The notes beneath the pieces are model-generated. The model was not told the DNA's origin. It worked only from the letters and a program-made list of their open reading frames with translations, and made no database searches. From positions 1 through 64,000 of the forward strand of contig JAQIBV010000002.1 in assembly GCA_027858855.1 (NCBI GenBank): a stretch of DNA of 64,000 nt, read 5' to 3'. This document shows, in pieces, positions 17,324 to 24,869 of the stretch. Source of the stretch: Spirochaetota bacterium (lineage in GTDB: Bacteria > Spirochaetota > UBA4802 > JAFGJZ01). The position numbers and the translations under genes were made by a program. The first letter of the stretch is position 1. Each line of letters starts with the position of its first letter.

Positions 17324-18648
17324 TGATAAACCGTTCTTTACGATTAATAATCTATTGTACAATTCTGCTGCAACTGCACAGTTTACCTCTAATGTCACAG
17401 CAGATGCAGCAGAACGAGAATCTTCGTTATGACAGGCATTCTCTTAAACAGAAACAACAGCAATTTATCGAAAAGCATGGCGATCTGCCGATTCTGCAGT
17501 TTACTATTTCTGGAGCCTCAAAGACCGATCAGGTCTTCATCCTAAACCAGGCATCGGCTGCCCCCGGTGACAGATTATCTAAATTTAATCCCTACTCATT
17601 AATGAACAGCTTAAAGAAGAGCAATATCTTTAGTGACATTGATTTTCACTATCACAACAACGGAGAAACAGTGACAGTTGAAATTGCCGTTGTTGAGAAG
17701 TGGACGCTGATTCCACTACCCATTTTTTACTCAAACGCCGGCAGCACAGGTGGTGGTCTGTTTCTAATTGAATCGAACCTGTTTGGGTATGGTAAACAGT
17801 TCTTTATTGGAGCAACCTATGCCACAAACGGTTGGAATGCCCTAAGCGGATACAGGGATCCTGGACTATTAGGCAGTCGTTTCAAAATGAACATTTTTTT
17901 GCGTCATAAGAATACTATCTATGAAACAGGCACTATGGATGGAAATACTGATCGGAAATACAAATGCGGTATGAGCTTAGCACGTCTGGACACAGGGTAC
18001 GCCTTTACGGACACGTTGACATTGTATCTTTCTACAGCATATGAATCGTATGACGTTGACAACAGCTTCAATCAGGGGTTTAACATGCCCGACTCTCAAC
18101 AGAGTGTTCTATTTGCAACGGTTGTCGATATTAACAGACTAAAATATTACGACTATTTCCATTATGGACTGCTTATTAGGGGCGAGTTTGCTGAGCTTTT
18201 ACCCGCTAACGATAATTCAAAACGGTATGAAACAGCAACTCTTTATGCCGCATACTATTTAAAAGTTTTCGATTATCAGAGAGCCGCCCTAAAGCTAAGA
18301 GGATTTACAGGTTCGAACCCGGAAGTCGCAAAGAAGCGAATTGGCGGAAAGAACGGTTTCAAGACCCTGCCGGCCGAAATGATCTTAACCGATCGCTATT
18401 TTTCAGCAACAACAACCTATGAACACTCTCTCCTGAAATTCTCGTGGGGAGTGGTAACGGCAAGCGCCTTTTGGGAACATGGCATGTTTAATACTGAAAA
18501 CGGTTCACTGCAGACCTTTTACGGACCGGGGGCGGCTTTTTTCGTTTATATGAAAAAAATCGCCCTGCCGGCAATAGGCATAAACTATGGATATAACGTA
18601 ATCACAAAAAAAAGCGAATACAGTTTTTCAGCCGGCATCTCGTTTTAA
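17323..18648 (+). CDS. Omp85/BamA-superfamily outer-membrane protein with one POTRA domain
   Basis: The 441-residue protein has a signal peptide (about 1-25), one POTRA-like domain near residues 55-130 (LPILQFTISGASKTDQVFILNQ through IAVVEKW) and a barrel of about 300 residues with repeated amphipathic strands ending in FSAGISF. The phrase GGKNGFKTLPAEM followed by DRYFSATTTYEHS resembles the Omp85 strand with its conserved R-G-F/glutamate region, though the Arg is replaced. TamA and BamA have three to five POTRA domains, so this is a minimal version. Its ATG overlaps the RND stop (TGATG), with no separate ribosome site, so it is translationally coupled to the RND gene. Confidence 0.75.
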   Translation: MINRSLRLIIYCTILLQLHSLPLMSQQMQQNENLRYDRHSLKQKQQQFIEKHGDLPILQFTISGASKTDQVFILNQASAAPGDRLSKFNPYSLMNSLKKSNIFSDIDFHYHNNGETVTVEIAVVEKWTLIPLPIFYSNAGSTGGGLFLIESNLFGYGKQFFIGATYATNGWNALSGYRDPGLLGSRFKMNIFLRHKNTIYETGTMDGNTDRKYKCGMSLARLDTGYAFTDTLTLYLSTAYESYDVDNSFNQGFNMPDSQQSVLFATVVDINRLKYYDYFHYGLLIRGEFAELLPANDNSKRYETATLYAAYYLKVFDYQRAALKLRGFTGSNPEVAKKRIGGKNGFKTLPAEMILTDRYFSATTTYEHSLLKFSWGVVTASAFWEHGMFNTENGSLQTFYGPGAAFFVYMKKIALPAIGINYGYNVITKKSEYSFSAGISF

Positions 18649-18690
18649 ACAGTAGAGTTATAACAATGTCCTGTGCTACAAAAGGCAATA

Positions 18691-18740
18691 TACCTATCTT
18701 TACCTATCTTTACCTATCTTTGCCTATCTGTACTTATATT
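18691..18740. repeat. 10-bp tandem repeat array (TACCTATCTT)
   Basis: Three exact copies of TACCTATCTT at 18691-18720 are followed by two degenerate copies (TGCCTATCTG and TACTTATATT) to 18740. The array sits between the convergent ends of the Omp85 gene and the secreted protein gene. Similar 10-bp period arrays with other sequences lie at 22588-22617 and 36348-36387. Confidence 0.9.
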
Positions 18741-18758
18741 GATTACAAAACGACCTGA

Positions 18759-19841
18759 TCAGAAAGCAGCCCCCGCAATAAGTGATACAGTAAAGCCATT
18801 ATCCATCGGATAGTAAACAACGGGCATATCCAACGTTGCTGAAGCAATTTGAACACCCAGACCACCAATAATTTTATAACGCAAAAACTGTGCATTTTCT
18901 GTTGTTACAGAGTCGTGAAGTTTTAAATCCGGCGCCTCGATAGGTGCGACAGGTAGCAAACTATGTGAAACCTTGATATCAGAATCAGCTGTCAACTCGA
19001 CATCTGTTGAACCAAACACAAAATCACAGCCCGTTCCCGCTATCAAATTTATAGTGTTAAAAAACTGCACAGAACTGACAATTTCAAGAGGTATGGTAGT
19101 AGAACTGTTAGCAATAACAAATTCAAGATCGGTTTCAACCTGGGTACGAATTCCGGTAACCTGATCGGTTATATCTTTATAGAGGCTGTCTACAAAAAAG
19201 GTCATTGAACTATTTACATGGTAAACGCCTGTACCAATAGTTATTGGACGGAAAACCACCGAAGGAGAAGAGACTTGAGGGCGAAAAACCTTATATCTGA
19301 TGCCACCTCCAATCATAAACGAATCAAAATTGAAATCTTCCACAATCGAACTATTACTGAAATAGCCGATCTTGAAATCAAAAAGAATCTTTCTTAGTAT
19401 ATCAACAGGGAAACTGTTTCCGTCGACCGAAGCATACAGTGCAAATCCATTAATTGCGGCACCGGCATTGACGTCTTTACCATTATTAAGATCATCCGTA
19501 ATTGTTGAAACAGCACCTGGATTCACAATGCCAGTTGCCGTCCCCAGCCCTATAGCTACAGTCTCTATGTCCGTTCTGGTGTAAAGACTTCCGTTAAGCA
19601 TTGTTGAGGAGCTGGCATTGTTGTTTGCCTCAGCGAATTTATCCTGGTTACCCGCGAGCAGTACCTTCTTGTCAGAGTTATACAGATCCACAACTTCCTG
19701 CATCTGCTCGACAACTGTCGCAATATATTCGGGAGTAAATTCAGAACCATAGGCTCCGTCTACAGGGGTAAAATAAGCCGCGAAAATCAAGGCGGGATAA
19801 AAAAACAGTACTACTAAAAGCAAAAAAGAAAATCTTTTCAT
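18759..19841 (-). CDS. Secreted protein, probable outer-membrane barrel, unknown function
   Basis: The 360-residue product has a strong signal peptide (SFLLLVVLFFYPALIFA, cleavage near residue 21) and a mature part made of beta-strands with glycine-rich turns, ending in FTVSLIAGAAF with a terminal Phe, as in outer-membrane proteins. Residues 25-130 are helical and soluble. I chose the ATG at 19841 because GGAG lies at 19849-19852; the ATG at 19853 would overlap this site. The pattern recalls leptospiral Lsa36-like surface proteins, but I cannot support that assignment. It has no evident partner. Confidence 0.6.
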   Translation of the reverse strand: MKRFSFLLLVVLFFYPALIFAAYFTPVDGAYGSEFTPEYIATVVEQMQEVVDLYNSDKKVLLAGNQDKFAEANNNASSSTMLNGSLYTRTDIETVAIGLGTATGIVNPGAVSTITDDLNNGKDVNAGAAINGFALYASVDGNSFPVDILRKILFDFKIGYFSNSSIVEDFNFDSFMIGGGIRYKVFRPQVSSPSVVFRPITIGTGVYHVNSSMTFFVDSLYKDITDQVTGIRTQVETDLEFVIANSSTTIPLEIVSSVQFFNTINLIAGTGCDFVFGSTDVELTADSDIKVSHSLLPVAPIEAPDLKLHDSVTTENAQFLRYKIIGGLGVQIASATLDMPVVYYPMDNGFTVSLIAGAAF

Positions 19842-20022
19842 TGTATACTCCATAATTTATAACTGATCTAAAGACACGACACCAGAAAAACAGAACCGAT
19901 AAAACATCTATATCAAAAAACTATAACGGTCAACTGTTTTTATGATACATCATGTGTTTACAAACCAGGTCAAAACCCGGCAATTATTTGAGCCTTTGTA
20001 GAAAAAATTAAATTTTTTATAG

Positions 20023-20068
20023 GCTATTCCCGTTAAAACTTCAAAACAGCTATTTCACCGGGAATAGC
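20023..20068 (-). terminator. Candidate porin terminator
   Basis: GCTATTCCCG (20023-20032) and CGGGAATAGC (20059-20068) pair over 10 bp with a 26-base loop. On the minus strand the stem is followed by an AT-rich tail (ATAAAAAATTTAATTTTTTC). It lies 50 bases after the porin stop. The loop is long for a standard terminator. Confidence 0.5.
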
Positions 20069-20117
20069 TTCAACAAACTTGTCCGTAACAATCAATAATT
20101 ATCTCTAGTTATCTTTT

Positions 20118-21116
20118 TTAAAAATCATATCGCAATCCAACTGTAACAACGGCATTATCAGGGTTGAATACCTCCCCGGACGCAAACTCGGCAAACGCGC
20201 GCATGGGTTTGCTAAACTTGAGATTAGCTCCCAATACATAGTAGATCTCCTCTTGCCAGTCTTGACCCAATGTCGCATAGGCATCTCCCATACCATAGTC
20301 GTATCCCAAACCCATAACAGCATGCAGGTCGCTCTTGCCAGCATCCTTTTTATACTCCACCATGCCCCGCAAGGTAAGTGTATCAAAAATAATATAAGAA
20401 GAAGAGAAACCATAAATATTTTCTGAATATTTTGCGGTGGCAACGGTCGCCGTATTGCCGTCAGCGTCGGTTTCTTCAGAAAAAACAGCTTCGGCCTCAT
20501 CATCGGCAATCAAAGCTGCTGCTCCAACAGAAAGAGCATCCATCGAAAAGGTAGCCCCACCCTGAAACATCAGCTTCTCGTCACCAGAGACTGTCGTACT
20601 TTCACCATAATGACGAATCTGACCATGCAGTTTAACACCCATCAAATCGGGAGTACTGTAGGCGATACTATCGGCACGGGAAGAGGCTGAGCCATCGGCC
20701 ATTACCACATAAGCAACGGAGTTATCGTAGATATCGAATTTTGAAGAGACCGCCTGATAATAAATTGAATCAAAGTTACCTACTGTTACTTTGCCAAAGC
20801 TACTATCGATACCTATATAGGTATTACGCAGGTCATTAAAGACGGTCTCTTTTTCACGCTGACTCGCGTCGTACCGAAATTCTGCACGCGCAAAAACTGA
20901 AAGATCATTATTGACACTGCTTTTTGTCTGCAGGCCAAAACGTGAATTATTACCCGAAAACGTCCCTTGCTCATTATACTCATACATCATATATAAACGG
21001 CTGTATAGATCGACAACCGTTCCTTCTGCATTGTAAAGGTTTACTGCATAAGACTTCTGAGCGGTAACTGCTAAAAAAAGAAGGGATAACACAACTACTG
21101 ATATTTTTTTTCTCAT
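20118..21116 (-). CDS. Gram-negative general porin (OmpC/PhoE-like)
   Basis: A 332-residue outer-membrane porin. The signal peptide ends at about residue 24 (YAVNLYNAEG); the mature N-terminus NLYNAEGTVVDLYSRLY closely follows the enterobacterial-type porin pattern (iYN-x-x-G-x-x-V-D-LYGk). Conserved strands FGLQTKSSVNNDLSVFARAEF and GIDSSFGKVTVGNFDS precede the constriction-loop region, and the protein ends in VGLRYDF with the C-terminal Phe that BamA recognises. It should form trimeric beta-barrel channels for small solutes. It lies on the same strand 247 bases downstream of pstS with a terminator between, so it may belong to the phosphate response. Such porins are unusual in spirochaetes, so transfer is possible. 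Confidence 0.9.
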   Translation of the reverse strand: MRKKISVVVLSLLFLAVTAQKSYAVNLYNAEGTVVDLYSRLYMMYEYNEQGTFSGNNSRFGLQTKSSVNNDLSVFARAEFRYDASQREKETVFNDLRNTYIGIDSSFGKVTVGNFDSIYYQAVSSKFDIYDNSVAYVVMADGSASSRADSIAYSTPDLMGVKLHGQIRHYGESTTVSGDEKLMFQGGATFSMDALSVGAAALIADDEAEAVFSEETDADGNTATVATAKYSENIYGFSSSYIIFDTLTLRGMVEYKKDAGKSDLHAVMGLGYDYGMGDAYATLGQDWQEEIYYVLGANLKFSKPMRAFAEFASGEVFNPDNAVVTVGLRYDF

Positions 21117-21204
21117 TACTTTATTTCTCCTTTATACAACTTCTATATAGTGGAGGCACCTTCACTTCCTGATCGGTTAAGAGGGTACCGTTTCACTAAA
21201 ATGA

Positions 21205-21262
21205 AGTACTTCAGGAAAGATGTGCTACTGTAAGGAGTTGAATATCTTTTCCCTGAAGTACT
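21205..21262. other. Imperfect inverted repeat upstream of the porin gene
   Basis: AGTACTTCAGGAAAGAT (21205-21221) and ATCTTTTCCCTGAAGTACT (21244-21262) pair except for two bulged bases, with a 22-base loop. It is about 90 bases upstream of the porin start, within or near its promoter, and could be an operator or a leader hairpin. The arms also contain the palindrome AAGTACTT. Confidence 0.55.
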
Positions 21263-21304
21263 CTTTATTACTTAATTATCAAAAAATTCCTGCAATCGAG
21301 AGAC

Positions 21305-21334
21305 AAAAGGGCGCACCTTTGGAGAGCCCTTTTT
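21305..21334 (-). terminator. Intrinsic terminator after pstS
   Basis: AAAAGGGC and GCCCTTTT pair around a 13-base loop 29 bases after the pstS stop. On the minus strand the second arm itself supplies the T-rich tail (GCCCTTTTGTCTC). It separates pstS from the porin. Confidence 0.65.
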
Positions 21335-21362
21335 CAACCAGATAGAATCTGCAGACTCTATC

Positions 21363-22196
21363 CTACAGCGGAAGGAAACCCGCTTCCTTAACAAGCTTCT
21401 GCCCTTCAGGCCCCAATAAAAAGTCAAGGAACTGCTGTGTATTATCACTTACCTTATCAGCATTAACATATTTATACAAAGGACGTGAAACAGGGTACTC
21501 ACCCGATCGGCCCGTTTCTACCGTACCCTCGACACCGTTCACCTGAAGAGGTTTAACAGAATCATTCAGATAACCAAATCCGACATAGCCTATTCCACGC
21601 GGATTTGCACCAACAGCCGCAAGTACGGCACCATTTGAAGCCTGTAAAAGAGCTCCGGCCGACACATCGGTTTTATTGAGTACTTTCTCACTCCATACCT
21701 CATAGGTACCCGAGCTGGTATCACGTGAAATTACAGTAATATTCTCATCCTCTCCACCAACCTGGCTCCAGTTTGTTATCGATCCATCATAAATACCCTT
21801 AAGCTGATCAAGAGTAAGATCCGAAACCGGATTTTCAGGATGAACAATCGGAATGATCATGTCATAGGCAACAATGATCTCCTTAACATTAACTCCGTTG
21901 TTCTTCGCCTCTTCCAGCTCCTTTGGCTTCATTGCACGCGAAGAGTTTCCAATGTCGGTTGTTCCATCAATAATTGCCTTTACACCATTACCGGATCCAC
22001 TTCCTTCAATCGACACAGCTATACCGGTTTTTTCCCGAAAAGCTTCAGCTGCTATCTGTGTTATGGGAAGAACTGTAGTCGACCCCTTAACAACAACTGT
22101 CTCACCAGTCTTCTCCCGCGAACAGCTGCCTGAAACTGCAATAAACAGTGTCAGCAAGATAGCAACCAGGCTAATACTCATTTTTTTTGTCTTCAT
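21363..22196 (-). CDS. pstS: Phosphate ABC transporter substrate-binding lipoprotein PstS
   Basis: A 277-residue periplasmic phosphate-binding protein. A lipoprotein signal (SLVAILLTLFIAVSGSC) places the lipidated Cys near residue 25. The mature protein has the phosphate-binding signature GSTTVLPI, then SGSGNGVKAI, DIGNSSR and SRDTSSGT, all contacting phosphate in the PstS/PhoX-like family. I chose the ATG at 22196 with AGGGGGT nine bases upstream over the ATG at 22220. It is divergent from pstB with a 496-base regulatory gap. The permease genes pstC and pstA are about 7.5 kb away. Confidence 0.95.
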   Translation of the reverse strand: MKTKKMSISLVAILLTLFIAVSGSCSREKTGETVVVKGSTTVLPITQIAAEAFREKTGIAVSIEGSGSGNGVKAIIDGTTDIGNSSRAMKPKELEEAKNNGVNVKEIIVAYDMIIPIVHPENPVSDLTLDQLKGIYDGSITNWSQVGGEDENITVISRDTSSGTYEVWSEKVLNKTDVSAGALLQASNGAVLAAVGANPRGIGYVGFGYLNDSVKPLQVNGVEGTVETGRSGEYPVSRPLYKYVNADKVSDNTQQFLDFLLGPEGQKLVKEAGFLPL

Positions 22197-22692
22197 TATA
22201 CAAAGACCCCCTGAAATCAAATTTTTGCAGAATCAGTAACGGGAGCTTTGTACCTATTCAGATTTCCCCATTCATGCTTCTGCTTCAGGGTACGATAAAA
22301 AACAAACATAAAGATTTTATAAGTTTTTTATTCACAAAAAATTAATTTACTGGTTTGCTTATGCTGATATCAAAAGTTCTTATTCCCAACTAGAAAGCTT
22401 ACGAACTTCTTCACGGCATTCAATGGAGATCACACAAATTATTCACCAGCCTCCAAGGATAGTGTAAAGATTTGTCTCACGCCTGAGGCGGGAAAAAAAA
22501 TCAACTTTTCAGCCCAAAAGAGTAACACCTTACAAAAATTAACAATTTCTTTATATATTCATTATATAATTCATAAATTTTGCTCATAGTAATAATTAGT
22601 AATAATTAGTAATAGTAAAACAGAATCAAAAGCCAGTAAAAACGAAAGTGAGTCTTAACTACCTTAAAAATAGACAAAAAGGCATCTGAACC
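22197..22692. other. Divergent pstS/pstB control region
   Basis: This 496-base gap has no gene. It should hold the promoters for pstS (minus) and pstB-phoU-phoB-phoR (plus). Visible features are TTAACA-like hexamers at 22522 (GTAACA), 22530 (TTACAA) and 22539 (TTAACA), spaced 8-9 bases apart, and a 10-bp direct-repeat array at 22588-22617. No enterobacterial-type Pho box (CTGTCAT repeats) is evident. Confidence 0.5.
22588..22617. repeat. 10-bp direct repeat upstream of pstB
   Basis: AGTAATAATT occurs at 22588-22597 and 22598-22607, followed by the variant AGTAATAGTA. It lies about 75 bases upstream of the pstB start. OmpR/PhoB-family regulators bind direct repeats spaced by about one helical turn, so it could be the PhoB site for this operon; this is inference only. 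Confidence 0.6.
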
Positions 22693-23445
22693 ATGAAAAA
22701 AATTGAGATTAATGCTCTGAACTTTTACTACAACGACACCAAAGCTGTTAACAATGTGTCAATAGACGTAGACAAGAATACCGTACTCGCGCTTATCGGC
22801 CCTTCGGGGTGTGGAAAATCTACATTCTTGAGATGTATTAACCGCATGAACGATATCATTCCCGGAACACGCGTTGAGGGGGACATTATGATAGACGGCG
22901 AATCGATCTATCAGAACAAATATGATGTCACCTCACTTCGCCGTAAGGTTGGCATGGTTTTTCAAAAATCGAACCCATTTCCAAAGACGATATACGAGAA
23001 TATCGCCTATGGTCTTCGTATTAACGGAATAACCGACAAGTACGAAATAGAAAAAAAAGTAGAAAGCTCGCTTAAGGCAACCGCCCTATGGGAAGAGGTT
23101 AAAGACCGGCTGCACCAGTCGGCAATCGGTTTCTCTGGTGGCCAGCAGCAGCGACTCTGTATTGCACGTACGATTGCAATTCAACCTGATGTAATCCTTA
23201 TGGACGAACCAGCATCTGCCCTGGATCCAATATCTACACAAAAAATAGAAGAGCTGATTCACGAGTTGAAAAATGAATACACAATAATCATTGTTACACA
23301 TAACATGCAGCAGGCAGCACGGGTTAGCGACTACACGGCCTTCTTTTACATGGGAGATCTGATTGAATTGAACAAAACAGAAAAGATTTTTACAAAGCCT
23401 GACCTCGAAATGACCGAAAAATATATCACAGGTAAATTCGGTTGA
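22693..23445 (+). CDS. pstB: Phosphate ABC transporter ATPase PstB
   Basis: A 250-residue ABC ATPase that powers phosphate import through PstC/PstA. Walker [10 protein letters not shown] is at residues 36-44, the Q-loop in [15 protein letters not shown], the signature FSGGQQQR near 140, Walker [14 protein letters not shown] and the H-loop [13 protein letters not shown]. The FQKSNPFP and [14 protein letters not shown] phrases are characteristic of PstB rather than other ABC ATPases. It begins an operon with phoU, a PhoB-type regulator and a PhoR-type kinase, while pstS is divergent and pstCA are distant. Confidence 0.96.
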   Translation: MKKIEINALNFYYNDTKAVNNVSIDVDKNTVLALIGPSGCGKSTFLRCINRMNDIIPGTRVEGDIMIDGESIYQNKYDVTSLRRKVGMVFQKSNPFPKTIYENIAYGLRINGITDKYEIEKKVESSLKATALWEEVKDRLHQSAIGFSGGQQQRLCIARTIAIQPDVILMDEPASALDPISTQKIEELIHELKNEYTIIIVTHNMQQAARVSDYTAFFYMGDLIELNKTEKIFTKPDLEMTEKYITGKFG

Positions 23446-23490
23446 TAAAGACGCCTGACTGACTGAAAACAATAAAATAAGGAGCAGACA

Positions 23491-24147
23491 ATGATAACAC
23501 ATCTTGAAGGCGAAATAGAAGGCATTAAAAAAAAGATATTTACAATGACAGATGGTGCAATTGAAGCAATAAGTAACGCTATTGAATCCCTGAAAACCAT
23601 GGATGTTAAGCTTGCAGCCAAAGTTATTCAAAACGATACACGTATTGATAAGCTTGAAATCCAGATAGATGATGACTGTGTCAGAACACTGGTAACCCAG
23701 CAACCGGCAGCCTCAGACCTGCGACTGATACTATCATTCATAAAGATTAACAACGATCTTGAACGAATAGCTGATATTGCATCAAACATTGCAAAAGAGA
23801 CAATCAGGTTAGAGGGACGTCCTCAAATTCATCCTGAATCGGATATTCCCGGCATGGCAACCACATGTATTAATATGATCAAAACAGCCTTTGAAGCCAT
23901 GACAACTAAAGACGTGAGTATGGCCGCTGAAATTATATCCATTGACAGAGAAGTAGATGAGCTTAATATTCAAGTTTATCGGGAACTGTTTACCCTGATG
24001 GCAGACAATCCTCAGGTTATGCCTCAAGCTCTCGGGCTGATAATGGTTGCTAAATCACTCGAGCGCATAGGAGATCATGCCAAAAACATAGCCGAGCGTG
24101 TTATCTATTATATTGAGGGTGTTGACATAAGGCACGAGAAGTCCTGA
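23491..24147 (+). CDS. phoU: Phosphate signalling/transport regulator PhoU
   Basis: The 218-residue, all-helical protein has two repeats of the PhoU three-helix bundle. Conserved metal-binding-type motifs are ERIADIASNIAK near residue 90 and ERIGDHAKNIAERV near 190 (the E/DxxxD pattern typical of PhoU). PhoU connects the Pst transporter state with PhoR to limit Pho regulon activity. A good AAGGAG site lies nine bases upstream of the ATG. It is between pstB and the regulator genes, as expected. Confidence 0.95.
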   Translation: MITHLEGEIEGIKKKIFTMTDGAIEAISNAIESLKTMDVKLAAKVIQNDTRIDKLEIQIDDDCVRTLVTQQPAASDLRLILSFIKINNDLERIADIASNIAKETIRLEGRPQIHPESDIPGMATTCINMIKTAFEAMTTKDVSMAAEIISIDREVDELNIQVYRELFTLMADNPQVMPQALGLIMVAKSLERIGDHAKNIAERVIYYIEGVDIRHEKS

Positions 24148-24179
24148 AGTAATTTTAGTTACTCAAAGAGAGCAAACAG

Positions 24180-24869
24180 ATGAAAAAAAAGATCTTTGCA
24201 GTAGACGATGAAAAAGATATTCTTGAAATTCTGAAGATAAATCTGACTTCAGAAGGTTATGAGGTCAATACTTTTACATCTGCCGAATCTGCACTTTCAA
24301 AACTGCCCTCAGAAATCCCTGATCTTATCATCCTTGATATTATGATGCAGGGAATGGATGGATACGAATTCTGTAAAAAAATTCGTTCATCTAAAGAGTT
24401 TGCAGCACTTCCCATTATTTTTCTGTCTGCAAAAACAGAAGAGTTCGATAAAATTCTGGGGCTTGAGCTTGGCGGTGATGACTACATGAGTAAGCCCTTC
24501 AGCATGAAAGAGCTTAAATCCAGGGTTAAAGCTGTTTTACGAAGAGCCTCTCAGACACCAGCTCCGGTAAAGATTACTAACACCTTAAGCTATAAAGGAA
24601 TAGAAATTAATACCGACAACTATAGCCTGAAAATTGACGGCGAAGATGTTGAACTTACAAAAACAGAATTCGGCATTCTGGAAATATTCATGAAACATCC
24701 AGGGAAAATATTTACCCGTGATAATATTATCGACAGTATTCGTGGACACGATGTCTATGTTGTAGACCGAACTATTGATGTTCACATAATGAATTTACGG
24801 AAAAAACTTGGACCATACAAGAGTGCGATTAAAACACTCTCGGGCGTAGGATATGGATTTAAAAAATAA
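24180..24869 (+). CDS. phoB: OmpR/PhoB-family response regulator
   Basis: This 229-residue regulator has an N-terminal receiver (Asp9/Asp10 acidic pocket, phosphoacceptor Asp53 in LIILDIMMQG, Lys102 in MSKPFS) and a C-terminal winged-helix DNA-binding domain from about 130 (KTEFGILEIFMKHPGKIFTRD; ends with VRGVGY-like SGVGYGFKK). Location after pstB-phoU and its 17-base overlap with a histidine kinase gene indicate the PhoB role in sensing phosphate limitation. The gene symbol rests on this context. It probably autoregulates the operon. Confidence 0.9.
   Translation: MKKKIFAVDDEKDILEILKINLTSEGYEVNTFTSAESALSKLPSEIPDLIILDIMMQGMDGYEFCKKIRSSKEFAALPIIFLSAKTEEFDKILGLELGGDDYMSKPFSMKELKSRVKAVLRRASQTPAPVKITNTLSYKGIEINTDNYSLKIDGEDVELTKTEFGILEIFMKHPGKIFTRDNIIDSIRGHDVYVVDRTIDVHIMNLRKKLGPYKSAIKTLSGVGYGFKK

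Noticed and set aside
22261-22692. Enterobacterial Pho boxes between pstS and pstB
   Set aside because: No CTGTCAT-type 11-base repeats were found; the TTAACA-like hexamers are too weak to claim.
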